A stretch of 64,000 nt of DNA from Agromyces mangrovi (GCF_030296695.1 NZ_AP027737.1:2852001-2916000), one strand, 5' to 3'; shown: positions 28,893 to 40,608, counted from the stretch's first letter. Program-made: numbers and translations. The notes: a model not told the origin generated them from the letters alone.

Positions 28893-30595
28893 GTGCGCGG
28901 CGACGGCGAGCTGCCCCCATCACCTGGCGCTCGTGGCGGAGCTGGCCGAGGCAGTTCGCCGCGCTGTTCCGCCGCTCGCTCCAGTTCCGGACGGTGCTCA
29001 TCACGATCACCCTGTCGGGGCTCGCGATCCTCGTGATCGGCCTCTACATCTCGTTCAGCATCGCGTCGAACCTGTTCCAGACGCGGCTCGACCAGGTGCT
29101 CGACGCATCGACCAACGCCGAGTCGGCCGCGCAGGCCGTGCTCGACTCGTCGGATGCCACGGATCGTGCCGCGCTCCAGAGCGTGCTCCGGTCGGCCATC
29201 GAGCGCGCGAGCGTCACGGCGTCGAGCCCGCTGGTCGCCGTCTACCGGGCGCCGGGGCAGGAGCCGTCTGCGGTCGCCCCGCAGGACCAGGGCACGAACC
29301 AGCTCACCAACGCCATCACCGACCAGCTGCGCGCCACGGTGCAGGAGAACCCGGGCAGCCAGTTCTGGCAGTCGGTCGAGTTCGTCGAGCTCGACGGCGC
29401 GGGCGTCCCCGGCGTCGTGGTCGGCAGCGACGTGGAGCTGCCCTCCGCGGGGCGGTACGAGCTGTACATCGGCTACAACCTCGCCGACGCCGATGCGACG
29501 CTCGCGTTCATGCAGTTCACCGGCGTGGTCGGCGCGATCGCCCTGCTCGTGCTGCTCGCGGTCATCACGCTGCTCGTCGTGCGCTGGGTGATCGAGCCGA
29601 TCCAGGCGGTGTCGGCGACGAGTCGCCGGTTCGCGGGCGGCGACCTGGGCGTGCGCATGGAGGCGAAGGGCGAGGACGAGCTCGCCACGCTCGCCGAGTC
29701 GTTCAACGGCATGGCCGACAGCCTGCAGCAGCGCATCCACGAGCTCGCCGAGCTGTCGGTCATGCAGCAGCGCTTCGTGTCCGACGTCTCGCACGAGCTG
29801 CGCACGCCGCTCACGACCATCCGGCTCGCCGGCGACGTGCTGTACCAGCAGCGCGAGGACTTCCGCCAGTCGACCTCGCGCACCGTCGAGCTGCTGCACA
29901 CCCAGACCGAGCGCTTCGAGACCCTGCTGGCCGACCTGCTCGAGATCAGCCGCTACGACGCCGGTTCGGTCGAGCTCGAGACGGAGCCCACGAACCTGGT
30001 GCACCTGGCGACGGATGCCGTCGAGGGCATGCACACGCTCGCCGAGGAGCGGGGTTCCGACGTGCGGGTCGTCGCCCCGGGCGGGCACCTCGACGCGGAG
30101 GTCGACCCGCGCCGCATCCGTCGCGTGGTGCGGAACCTCCTCGGCAACGCGATCGAGCACGGCGAGGGCCGGCCGATCGTGGTCTCGGTCGACAGCGACG
30201 AGCATGCGGTGGCCCTCGCGGTGCGCGACTACGGGCTCGGCATGACCGCCGAGGACGCCGATCGCGTCTTCGACCGCTTCTGGCGCGCCGACCCGAGCCG
30301 CAAGCGCTCCATCGGGGGCACCGGGCTCGGGCTGGCGATCTCGCTCGAGGACGCCCACGTGCACGGCGGGTGGCTCGAGGTGTGGTCCGAGCCGGGAGCC
30401 GGCTCCTGCTTCCGCCTCACGCTGCCGCGCCGAGCGGGCGGCGTGATCGAGTCCTCGCCGCTGCACCTGCCGCCCGACGACGCCGCGGGCGCGGACCCCG
30501 AGGTGGCGCGGCTCGTCGAGTCCGTGGGCTCGACGGGGCCGGTCCCCACGGCGCAGGACGCCGACCTCGAACGATCGGAGGCCGACCGTGCGTAG
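28893..30595 (+). CDS. mtrB: Sensor histidine kinase MtrB, frame broken at 5' end
   Basis: A 567-residue (corrected) membrane kinase for MtrA. Helix 1 is ITITLSGLAILVIGLYISF, an extracytoplasmic region follows, then helix 2, HAMP, the His box FVSDVSHELRTPL, and an ATPase domain ending with GGTGLGLAISLEDAHVHGG. The in-frame sequence upstream of 28994 has no start codon. Adding one C to the run at 28914-28918 links it to GTG 28893 and yields VRGDGELPPITWRSWRSWPRQFAALF, shown in two parts here: VRGDGELPPITW and RSWRSWPRQFAALF. That is a typical MtrB N-terminus. It lies 7 bases after mtrA and overlaps lpqB by 8. Confidence 0.92.
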
Positions 30596-32279
30596 GACGT
30601 TCCGTCAGGCGGCATCCGTCGCCGTGCTCGCGGCGCTCGTCGCCCTCACCGGGTGCGCGAGCATCCCGACCTCGGGCGGGGTGAACGCCGGCCAGGTGGC
30701 CACCGGCGAGGAGAGCGTCGAGGTCGACGTGGTCGCATCGGGTCCGGTCGCCGGCAGTTCTCCCGAGCAGATCGTGAGCGGCTTCGTCGACGCCGCCGCG
30801 AGCCCCCGCAACAACTACCAGACGGCCCGGCTGTTCCTCACGCCCGCGTTCGCCGAGGAGTGGACCCCCGACGCGGGCGCGACCGTGGACCGCATCGCCT
30901 CGCGCCAGTACGTCGAGCTCGACGAGAACAGCTGGCGCATCCAGGCCGAGCCCGTCGCGGGCCTCACCGAGACCGGCGAGTACGACGACACCGTGTCGGC
31001 CTCGCGCGTCACCCTCGACTACGAGCTCACCCAGGTCGCGGGGGAGTGGCGCATCTCGCGCGCACCGCAGGGCGTGCTCGTCGACGACGCCATCTTCGAC
31101 ATCGCGTTCGCGCAGTACCCGCTGTACTTCTACGACCCGACGCTCAGCTACCTGGTGCCCGACGTCCGCTGGTTCGCCCGGCGCGAGTCGACCCAGACCA
31201 GCATCGTGCGCGAGCTGCTGCGCGGCCCCGCCGAGTGGCTCGCGCCCGGCGTGACGAGCGCGATCCCCGACGGGCTGCGCCTCGACCCCGGCGCCGTCCC
31301 GGTGGAGGCGCGCGTCGCCGAGATCGCGCTCACGGGCGACGTCACCGACGACCTGCGCACGCTGCAGCTCATCGAGCTGCAGTTCCAGGAGAGCCTGGGC
31401 GCCGTGCGCGGCATCGAGGACGTGCACCTGCGCATCAACGGCGCCGACGACGAGATCCCCGACCTCGCGCTCGACGTGCCGCAGCTGAACCCCCGCGTCG
31501 ACCCGCGCACCGTCGTGTACCGCGACGGCGAGTTCGGCTACCTGTCGACCTCGGCGCAGCAGGTCACGCGCATCGACGGCGTCTCGGCCGCGGTCGAGTC
31601 GCTCCAGCCGCTCGACGCCGCGGTGGGCCGCGACGGCGAGGAAGTCGCGGTGCTCGCCGAGTCGGGCGCCTGGATCGTGCGCTCGGGCGACGAAGCCGAG
31701 CTGCTCGACGAGCGCGACGGCCTGGCGACGCCCGCGATCGACGGGTTCGGCATCGTCTGGACCGCCACCGACCGCCGGGCGGACGAGATCGCCTGGTTCG
31801 CACCCGACGGGTCGCGGGGCATCGTGTCGACGCCGTGGGCCGAGGACGCCGGGATCGCCGCGCTGTCCGTCTCACGCGACGGCACCCGGCTGCTCGTGCT
31901 GATCCAGACCGACGACGGCACCCAGCTCGAGGTGGCCTCGATCGCGCGCGCCAGCGAGGTCGACCTGCCCGACGCACTCGGCGGCCGTCTCGCGCTCACG
32001 GCCGTGGACGGCACGGCGCGCGACGTCGCCTGGCTCGGCCCCAGCACCGTCGCGTCGCTCACGACGGCGCCCGACGGCGACACGATCGTGGTCACGCAGG
32101 ACGTCGGCGGCACGAGCACGACCCGCGCCGGCCCCGAGGACGGCCGCGAGATCGTCGGCGGCAACACGGTGCGGGAGGCCCGCATCCTCACCGAGGGCGG
32201 CGACCTCGACCAGCAGAGCGGCGTGGCCTGGCAGGTGCGGTCCACCGGCATCGACTTCGTCGCGTCGCAGCAGGGCTGA
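30588..32279 (+). CDS. lpqB: Lipoprotein LpqB, partner of MtrB
   Basis: A 563-residue lipoprotein. The signal peptide ends in lipobox LTGC with Cys23 as the lipidated residue. A GerMN-type domain occupies about residues 190-290 and a beta-propeller-like C-terminal half follows. LpqB interacts with the extracytoplasmic domain of MtrB and modulates MtrA phosphorylation in mycobacteria. The GTG start at 30588 overlaps the end of mtrB, so translation is coupled. The length agrees with other LpqB proteins. Confidence 0.95.
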   Translation: MRRTFRQAASVAVLAALVALTGCASIPTSGGVNAGQVATGEESVEVDVVASGPVAGSSPEQIVSGFVDAAASPRNNYQTARLFLTPAFAEEWTPDAGATVDRIASRQYVELDENSWRIQAEPVAGLTETGEYDDTVSASRVTLDYELTQVAGEWRISRAPQGVLVDDAIFDIAFAQYPLYFYDPTLSYLVPDVRWFARRESTQTSIVRELLRGPAEWLAPGVTSAIPDGLRLDPGAVPVEARVAEIALTGDVTDDLRTLQLIELQFQESLGAVRGIEDVHLRINGADDEIPDLALDVPQLNPRVDPRTVVYRDGEFGYLSTSAQQVTRIDGVSAAVESLQPLDAAVGRDGEEVAVLAESGAWIVRSGDEAELLDERDGLATPAIDGFGIVWTATDRRADEIAWFAPDGSRGIVSTPWAEDAGIAALSVSRDGTRLLVLIQTDDGTQLEVASIARASEVDLPDALGGRLALTAVDGTARDVAWLGPSTVASLTTAPDGDTIVVTQDVGGTSTTRAGPEDGREIVGGNTVREARILTEGGDLDQQSGVAWQVRSTGIDFVASQQG

Positions 32280-32369
32280 CCCGCCCTCCACAGGTCGCTG
32301 CGAAGGCGACGGCGAGCGGATGCCCCGTGGCCGGCGCCGCGCCTCCGGCCGACGGGCGAGGCTCGGGCC

Positions 32370-33083
32370 ATGGCGTCCGACCCGTCCGCACTGCTGGCCC
32401 GGCTCGCCGGCGCGTTCCGCGATGCGGCCGCGGTGCTGCTCCCCGTGCGCTGCGCGGGGTGCGGCGTCGGCGGCCGCGCCGTGTGCGCCCCGTGCGCCGA
32501 CGCGCTGCGACCGTCGCCCGTGCCCGGCGTCCGCGGCGACCTGCGGTTCACGGCCGCCCTCGAGTACGGAGGCACCGTGCGCGCCGTGCTGGCCGCCTAC
32601 AAGGACGGCGGACGCACCGATGCCGCGACCGCGCTCGCCCCGGCGCTCGCCGCGGCCGTCGTCGCCGTCGCGCGTGCGCGGACGGGGCCGGTGCGACCCG
32701 AGCTCGTCTGCGTGCCCTCGTCGGCCGCGGCGCGGCGTCGCCGCGGATACCACCCGGTCGCGCTGCTGCTGCGGCACGCGGGCCTGCGCGACCGGCGCCT
32801 GCTCGCCCGCACGGGGGAGCGCGACGACCAGGCCGGACTCGACCTCGCCGCCCGCGTACGCAACGCGTCCGGGGCGCTGCGCGCACTGCCCGCCGCCCGC
32901 GGCCGGACCGTCGTCCTGGTCGAGGACATCGTCACGACGGGCGCGACCGCGCGCGAGGCGGTGCGCGCCCTGGCGGCCGGCGGGGCGACCGTCGTCGGGG
33001 TCGCGGCGCTCGCGCAGACGCCCCGACGGGGCGTGCCGGGCGGCGCCACGCGGGAGGCATCCGCACCGCCCCTTCGCGCATAG
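32370..33083 (+). CDS. ComF family phosphoribosyltransferase-like protein
   Basis: A 237-residue protein with an N-terminal zinc-ribbon-like CAGCGVGGRAVCAPC, the ComF block YKDGGRTD and the PRPP-binding loop VVLVEDIVTTGATARE near the C-terminus. ComF in competent bacteria handles single-stranded DNA during uptake; in actinobacteria the role is unproven and no other competence genes are nearby. ATG 32370 lies 90 bases after lpqB, in a gap with no clear promoter, so it is probably co-transcribed. Rv3242c holds the same position. Confidence 0.9.
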   Translation: MASDPSALLARLAGAFRDAAAVLLPVRCAGCGVGGRAVCAPCADALRPSPVPGVRGDLRFTAALEYGGTVRAVLAAYKDGGRTDAATALAPALAAAVVAVARARTGPVRPELVCVPSSAAARRRRGYHPVALLLRHAGLRDRRLLARTGERDDQAGLDLAARVRNASGALRALPAARGRTVVLVEDIVTTGATAREAVRALAAGGATVVGVAALAQTPRRGVPGGATREASAPPLRA

Positions 33084-33102
33084 CGCACGCCGATGACCTC
33101 CC

Positions 33103-33155
33103 CACGGAACGTTCGGGAAAGATTCCGTGACATTGCCGTGGCGCCGGGTTAGCGT
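33103..33155 (+). promoter_or_regulatory. hpf promoter with inverted repeat over the -35 box
   Basis: GTGACA (33127-33132), a 17-base spacer and TAGCGT (33150-33155) form a good promoter, with a leader of about 55 bases. The perfect inverted repeat CACGGAA (33103-33109) and TTCCGTG (33123-33129) overlaps the -35 box, so a regulator could act here under stress or stationary phase. Confidence 0.6.
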
Positions 33156-33216
33156 GTCAGCAAGGCGTGGAGCACTCGCCCTCCGCCGGGCGGCACGCCG
33201 GATCTGGGAGGTCGTC

Positions 33217-33924
33217 ATGGAACTGAACATCGTCGGACGCAACTTGGGTATCACCGACCGTTTCCGCGACTACGCCGCCGAGAAGGCCGAGAAGGTCTCG
33301 CATCTGGCGGATCGTGCGCTCGCCCTCGACATCAAGGTGAGCCGGCACCACGAGACCAACGGGAACAGCGGGCCCGACCGGGTGGAGCTCACCCTGATCG
33401 GGAAGGGACCCGTCGTCCGGGCCGAGGCAGACGGCCAGGACAAGTACGCAGCGTTCGACGTCGCCCTGGGGCGCCTCATGGAACGGATCCGCAGGGCGAA
33501 GGACCGCAGGAAGGTCCATCGCGGGCAGCATCGCCCGAAGTCGCTCCGCGAGGCCAGCACCGACGGGTTCTTCGGGCACGGCGTGCAGCCGGCCGACCCG
33601 GCCCTGCTCGAGCGGGTCCGCGACGGCAGCCCCGCACCCGAGGCCGCCGCGCCCGAGGAGGCGGAGGACGAGTACTGCCCCGTCGTGATCCGGCGGAAGG
33701 TCTTCGCCTCGACGCCCATGACGGTCGACGATGCGCTCTACTTCATGGAGCTCGTCGGCCACGACTTCTACCTGTTCATCGACTCGGAGAACGGCCGCCC
33801 GAGCGTCGTGTACCGCCGCAAGGGCTGGGACTACGGGCTCATCGGCCTCGACGAGCAGGCCGACGCGGCGAGCCCGGAGGGGCTCGAGGAGCAGCTGGTC
33901 CAGGCGGGCGCAGCTCGCGGCTGA
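33217..33924 (+). CDS. hpf: Ribosome hibernation promoting factor, long form
   Basis: A 235-residue protein that dimerises 70S ribosomes into inactive 100S particles when growth slows. The N-terminal S30AE domain (about residues 1-105) begins MELNIVGRNLGITDRFRDYA; a linker follows; the C-terminal domain has VIRRKVFASTPMTVDDALY and SVVYRRKGWDYGLI, the dimerisation domain of long HPF. ATG 33217 has GGGAGG upstream. It is located just before secA, as Rv3241c is before Rv3240c. Confidence 0.95.
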   Translation: MELNIVGRNLGITDRFRDYAAEKAEKVSHLADRALALDIKVSRHHETNGNSGPDRVELTLIGKGPVVRAEADGQDKYAAFDVALGRLMERIRRAKDRRKVHRGQHRPKSLREASTDGFFGHGVQPADPALLERVRDGSPAPEAAAPEEAEDEYCPVVIRRKVFASTPMTVDDALYFMELVGHDFYLFIDSENGRPSVVYRRKGWDYGLIGLDEQADAASPEGLEEQLVQAGAARG

Positions 33925-34111
33925 CGCGCGCGGGGCGGCGGCCGTCGCGCCGTCGCCCCGCGGCAGCGCCGCATCCGTCCACGGGCTCGGTCCGCGCACA
34001 GCCCGCACGCCGGTACGATTGCTATGATCGACCGCTGCGGGCCGACGCGACATCGATCGTGCGCCCGCGAGCGGCGCGGATCACGCGCCGTACGACGAGT
34101 GGAGAGCATCC
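33925..34111 (+). promoter_or_regulatory. secA promoter and structured leader
   Basis: No gene in this 187-base gap. TACGAT (34015-34020) and TATGAT (34023-34028) are overlapping -10 candidates. The leader contains the hairpin CGGCGCG-GATCA-CGCGCCG (34072-34090) about 20 bases before the GTG. No SecM-like arrest peptide was found. Confidence 0.45.
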
Positions 34112-36925
<2,814 letters not shown>

Positions 36926-36995
36926 AGCGCGCCGCGGGCTGGCGCGGGTCCCGAGCGACCGCGTCAGCCGGTGGTGGGTGCGAGCGGGCGGGCGC

Positions 36996-37441
36996 TCAGA
37001 GCACGCTGATCGCGCTCGCGCGCCAGCGGGCGTCGAGGCCCTCCAGGCGGATGGCGACCGCGCGCGAGCGTGCCTTGCTGTGCACCATCACGACGGCTTC
37101 GATGATGCCGTCGCGGGGTTCGCACTGGTGGATGCGCCCGATGCTGAACGCCGGCCGCGATGGTGCCTGGCCCTTGACCCGACGCGCCCGCGCGCCGAGC
37201 ACGACGCGCTTCAGCAGGTGCCGGTACACGTCGTCGTTCACCCACCTGGCCATCTGCTCGAGTTCCTCGCCCCCGCGAGTACCTCGATCACGCAGCGGGT
37301 CAGGTTGGTGAGCAGCGGCTCCGGATCTGGAAGCTCGCTGCGCACCGACGGTTGCCGTGCGAAGAAATCGTCATCGAATGCGGTGCCGGAACCCCTTGCG
37401 GCCCCCCTGGTCCCGACATCCCTCCTTACTGCTGCGGTCAT
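36996..37441 (-). CDS. Rv3235 family protein, frame broken
   Basis: A 148-residue (corrected) basic cytosolic protein. The first part has LPDPEPLLTNLTRCVIEVLAGA and the second ARWVNDDVYRHLLKRVVLGAR and EAVVMVHSKARSRAVAIRLE. They join as GARELEQMARWVNDD if one base is added at 37265-37266. ATG 37441 is chosen because GGAG stands 5 bases upstream; a longer reading from ATG 37522 adds 27 residues. It is convergent with secA and its orthologue Rv3235 is close to SecA1 in mycobacteria. Function is unknown. Confidence 0.78.
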
Positions 37442-37574
37442 TTCTGCTCCACATGGGACGCGTCGCCCGCCGGCCGCGGCGGGCGACGTGACGGCCCCGT
37501 CGCCGGGGGCCGAGTCGGTCATTGCTGAGCAAATTACGTGCGTGTCATGCGCGGTGTCAATAAGGAACCCTCAT

Positions 37575-37583
37575 TGTGGATAA
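37575..37583 (-). promoter_or_regulatory. Perfect 9-base DnaA box
   Basis: TGTGGATAA is the complement of TTATCCACA, the high-affinity DnaA box. It lies in the gap between the divergent Rv3235-like gene and the unknown gene at 37622. A second identical box is found 1.0 kb downstream. Such an AT-rich 9-mer is rare by chance at this GC content. Confidence 0.5.
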
Positions 37584-37621
37584 ATCGTTTCCGCACTGTA
37601 ACCGGACGGTAGTTTTCGCCC

Positions 37622-38209
37622 ATGCCGGGCGACGGATTCCTCGACGATCTGGAGGCCGAGCTCGCTGATCCGGGCCGCGCCGCCGACCTCGAGCTGCGCG
37701 CCGAGGAGGAGCGGCTGCGCGTCGCGCGGCTCGACCTGCGCGAGCGGGTGGTCGCGATGTCGCGCGGCGAGGCCGGGGCGCGCGGCGTGCGCCTCGACCT
37801 CCGCGACGGCACCACGATCGTGCTCGAGGTCGAGCTCTCGGGTCGCGACTGGGTGTCCGGCGCCGCGGTGCCGCCCGACGGCGGCCGCGCATCGCCGTGC
37901 CTCGTTCCCCTGCATGCCGTCCGTGCGGTCGTGCCCTCGCGCGCGCAGCTGTCGGCGAGCCTCGTCCCCGCGGCCTCGTCCGGCGTCGCCGAGCGCATCG
38001 GCATCGGTGCGGTGCTGCGCGACCTGTGCCGGCGGCGGTCGCCGGTCACGATCGCCTGCGACGGCGCGCGCGTGCACGGCACGGTCGATCGCGTGGGACG
38101 CGACCATCTCGACCTCGCGGTGCACGAGCCTGGGGTCGCGCGCCGCGACGGCGACGTGCGCCAGGTGCGGCTCATCCCGTTCGAGACGGTGCTCCTGGTG
38201 CGCTGGTGA
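37622..38209 (+). CDS. Conserved actinobacterial protein of unknown function
   Basis: A 195-residue soluble protein with no recognisable catalytic motif. It begins MPGDGFLDDLEAELADPGRAA, an acidic start, and has two similar beta-rich parts (RGVRLDLRDGTTIVLEVEL and ARVHGTVDRVGRDHLDLAVH), which could be a duplicated small beta-barrel fold. Start ATG 37622 follows TAGTTT by 6 bases, so it is likely leaderless. Its position beside the Rv3235-like gene is shared in related genomes by my recollection, but the name is not known to me. Confidence 0.65.
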   Translation: MPGDGFLDDLEAELADPGRAADLELRAEEERLRVARLDLRERVVAMSRGEAGARGVRLDLRDGTTIVLEVELSGRDWVSGAAVPPDGGRASPCLVPLHAVRAVVPSRAQLSASLVPAASSGVAERIGIGAVLRDLCRRRSPVTIACDGARVHGTVDRVGRDHLDLAVHEPGVARRDGDVRQVRLIPFETVLLVRW

Positions 38210-38266
38210 ACGGATGCCCCGCGACGGGCGCGCGCCGCACGGCGACCGGCGGCGCGGCGGGTCGGC

Positions 38267-38557
38267 TCAGCCGCGGTGCGGTTCGCGGATGACGCGGCCG
38301 CCCGAGAGCTCGGGGATGTTCGCGAAGTCCGACTGGAGCCAGAGGTTGAGGCGCCTGGCCTCCTCGTATTTGGCCTCGATGTAGGACTCGAGCACGTCGC
38401 GTTCGACGCGCCAGACCCCGGCGCTCGTGATGCGGATGGCGGGCAGTTCGCCCGAGCGGACCAGGTCGGACGCCTCGGACAGCGAGATCCGGAGGATCTC
38501 CGCGACATCGCCGAGCGTCAGGAAGCGCCCGACGGGTTCCGCACCCGAGCTGGTCAT
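38267..38557 (-). CDS. Excisionase-type (MerR-like) helix-turn-helix protein
   Basis: A 96-residue DNA-binding protein. The HTH (FLTLGDVAEILRISLSEASDLVRSG) and wing (LPAIRITSAGVWRVERDVLE) match the excisionase/AlpA/BldC-type winged helix. A C-terminal helix (SYIEAKYEEARRL) and Trp-containing tail follow. ATG 38557 is preceded by CATAAT and 6 bases on the minus strand, so it is probably leaderless. It is divergent from the SAF/CpaE-like genes, with a DnaA box between them. No phage or integrase genes are near, so a chromosomal regulator is more likely than a phage Xis. Confidence 0.8.
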   Translation of the reverse strand: MTSSGAEPVGRFLTLGDVAEILRISLSEASDLVRSGELPAIRITSAGVWRVERDVLESYIEAKYEEARRLNLWLQSDFANIPELSGGRVIREPHRG

Positions 38558-38596
38558 GTGTCGATTATGGCGGGACGCCCTCGGAGCGTGTTCTCG

Positions 38597-38605
38597 TGTG
38601 GATAA
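38597..38605 (-). promoter_or_regulatory. Second perfect DnaA box
   Basis: TGTGGATAA, same orientation and sequence as the box at 37575-37583, in the promoter gap between the HTH gene and the SAF gene. It lies about 40 bases upstream of the HTH start codon (minus strand), so DnaA could affect either gene. Confidence 0.5.
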
Positions 38606-38643
38606 CTTCACGGGGACCTCACATGTTCGTATCACGATGGGTG

Positions 38644-38677
38644 CGCCCCGCCCGGGGCATGTCGGAGAGGCGGGGCG
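38644..38677 (+). promoter_or_regulatory. Hairpin with ribosome site in its loop before the SAF gene
   Basis: CGCCCCGCC (38644-38652) pairs perfectly with GGCGGGGCG (38669-38677), ending exactly at the ATG at 38678. The loop contains GGAGAG (38664-38669), the probable ribosome site, so the fold may control translation. Confidence 0.45.
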
Positions 38678-39325
38678 ATGGACGGGTCGGACGCATCGGT
38701 CGCGCGGCGTTCCCCGCGGCGGACCGCCGACGTGCGGCTGGTCGTGGGCGTCGTGCTCGTGCTCGCCTCCGTGGTCGGCACCTGGCTGCTCGTCGACTCG
38801 CTCGATCGCACGTCTCGTGTCTACGTCGCCCCGCAGACGCTCGCGCCGGGCTCGACGGTGCGGCTCGACGAGCTCGCGACCGCCGACGTGGGCCTCGGCG
38901 CGAGCGAGGACCGCTACCTCCGGGCGGACGACGCCGCGGGGGCGGGCGAGCACGTCGTGCTGCGGACCGTCGCGGCGGGCGAGCTCGTGCCGGCCGGGGC
39001 GCTCGGCGACCTCGCGGCCGAGACCCTGACGACGGTCGTGGTCACGCCCGCGGCCGCGCTGCCCGCCGCCCTCGGCGTCGGCAGTCCGGTCGACCTCTGG
39101 TCCGCGGAGGCCGTCGAGCGGGGCGTGTGGGGGCCCCCGACCGTGCTGGTCGCAGGCGCCGTGGTCCGCGGCATCGCGTCGGACGACGGCGGCGTCGGCG
39201 GCCTCGACCGGGTGCCGTCCGTGGAGCTCTCGATCCCGCGCGACGCGGTGCCCGCCGTGCTGGCGGCCATCGCCGCCGGCGACGCCATGCACCTCGTCGG
39301 TGCGCGCGCGGGCGGAGCCGGCTGA
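38678..39325 (+). CDS. SAF domain protein, CpaB/RcpC-like
   Basis: A 215-residue protein with one N-terminal helix (LVVGVVLVLASVVGTWLLV) and a SAF domain (RVYVAPQTLAPGSTVRLDELA ... LVPAGALGDL, shown in part). It resembles the membrane part of Flp-pilus assembly protein CpaB/RcpC. A CpaE-like ATPase gene follows after one base. There are no pilin, secretin, prepilin peptidase or TadA genes here, so a complete pilus is not encoded in the window. The pair is known in many actinobacteria without a full Tad cluster; its role is unknown. Confidence 0.8.
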   Translation: MDGSDASVARRSPRRTADVRLVVGVVLVLASVVGTWLLVDSLDRTSRVYVAPQTLAPGSTVRLDELATADVGLGASEDRYLRADDAAGAGEHVVLRTVAAGELVPAGALGDLAAETLTTVVVTPAAALPAALGVGSPVDLWSAEAVERGVWGPPTVLVAGAVVRGIASDDGGVGGLDRVPSVELSIPRDAVPAVLAAIAAGDAMHLVGARAGGAG

Positions 39326-39326
39326 G

Positions 39327-40547
39327 GTGGCGCGCATCGCGCTCGTCCTCGGGCACGAGCTCGAGGACCGGCTGCTCGCGGACATCGTGGAGCACGGCCA
39401 CGTCGTGGTCGCACGCCTCGTCAGCGGGCGCGAGCTGCTCGGCTCGATCGATGCGCTCGCGCCGGAGGTGGTGCTGGTCGGTGCGGGGCGCGCGACGCTC
39501 GGCCGCGACCTCCTGGCGGCCTGCGACGAGCGGGGCGTGCGCGTGGTCGCGCTCGCCGCCAACGACCTCGAGCGCCACCACGCCCGCCACGTCGGCCTGC
39601 TCGAGGTCGCCGACGCGTCCGCCGGGTGGGACGAGGTCGAGCCGCTCGTACAGGGCGGCGCCGCCGTCACTGAGGCGCCGCGCGGACCGGCGACGCGGCG
39701 CGGCACCGTGCTCGCGGTCTGGGGCCCGACGGGCGCGCCCGGGCGCACCACGCTCGCGGTGAACCTCGCCGCAGCGTACGCGCACGCGGGACGCTCGGTC
39801 GCACTGGTCGACGCCGATGCGTACGGGGGAGCGGTCGCTCCCCAGCTCGGACTGCTCGACGCGGCGCCGGGCTTCGCGGCGGCCTGCCGCCTCGCCGGAT
39901 CGGACGCGCTCGACCGTGGCGAGCTCGACCGCCTCGCACAGCACCACACCGCGCCCGGCGGCTCGTTCCGCGTGCTCACCGGGCTCTCCGGCACCCGTCG
40001 CTGGCCCGAGCTCGCGGCCGATCGCGTCGCCGCGGTGCTCGAGGCGCTCCGCGGGTGGGTCGACGTCGTGGTCGTCGACACGGGGTTCTGCCTCGAACGC
40101 GACGAGGAGCTCTCGACCGACGTGTTCGCGCCGCGCCGGAACGCGGCGACGGTCGCGGCGGTCGAGGTCGCCGACCGCACGGTCGCCGTGGGGCAGGCCG
40201 ACGCGGTCGGCCTCGCGAGGCTCGTGCGCGGCTACGCCGACCTGCTCGAGTTCACGGATGCCTCGCGCGTGCGCCCGGTGGTGAACCGCGTGCGCGCGTC
40301 CGTGCTCGGCCTCGACCCGGGCGGACAGGCGCGGCACGCCCTGCAGCGCCTCGCCGGCATCTCGGACGCGACGCTGCTGCCCGACGACCGACGCGCGGCG
40401 GATGCGGCGCTGCTCGCCGCCCGCCCGCTCCTCGAGGTCGCCCCGCGCTCGCCGCTCGCGTCCGGCGTCCGGGGGCTCGCCGAACGGCTCTCGCCCGCGG
40501 CCGCAGCGCCGCCGCGCCGCCGTCGGGGGCTGCTCGCGCGCGCCTGA
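39327..40547 (+). CDS. CpaE-like / ParA-type P-loop protein
   Basis: A 406-residue protein. A CheY-like pseudo-receiver (about 1-110) is followed by a MinD/ParA-type ATPase: the P-loop GPTGAPGRTTLAVNLA is a variant of the deviant Walker A (KGGxGKT) in which the usual Lys is replaced by Arg, so ATP hydrolysis may be weak. VALVDADAYGGAVAPQLG is a normal ParA switch I/II segment. GTG 39327 is one base after the SAF stop. It probably works with the SAF protein at the membrane. Confidence 0.8.
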   Translation: MARIALVLGHELEDRLLADIVEHGHVVVARLVSGRELLGSIDALAPEVVLVGAGRATLGRDLLAACDERGVRVVALAANDLERHHARHVGLLEVADASAGWDEVEPLVQGGAAVTEAPRGPATRRGTVLAVWGPTGAPGRTTLAVNLAAAYAHAGRSVALVDADAYGGAVAPQLGLLDAAPGFAAACRLAGSDALDRGELDRLAQHHTAPGGSFRVLTGLSGTRRWPELAADRVAAVLEALRGWVDVVVVDTGFCLERDEELSTDVFAPRRNAATVAAVEVADRTVAVGQADAVGLARLVRGYADLLEFTDASRVRPVVNRVRASVLGLDPGGQARHALQRLAGISDATLLPDDRRAADAALLAARPLLEVAPRSPLASGVRGLAERLSPAAAAPPRRRRGLLARA

Positions 40548-40608
40548 CCGCGCACGCGCGCCCCGCGCCGCGCGTCGTGCACGACGGCGCGGAAGTACGC
40601 TGGGACTC

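Noticed and set aside
38267-38557. Phage excisionase / integrated element
   Set aside because: No integrase, attachment repeat or other phage gene is near; base composition is uniform.
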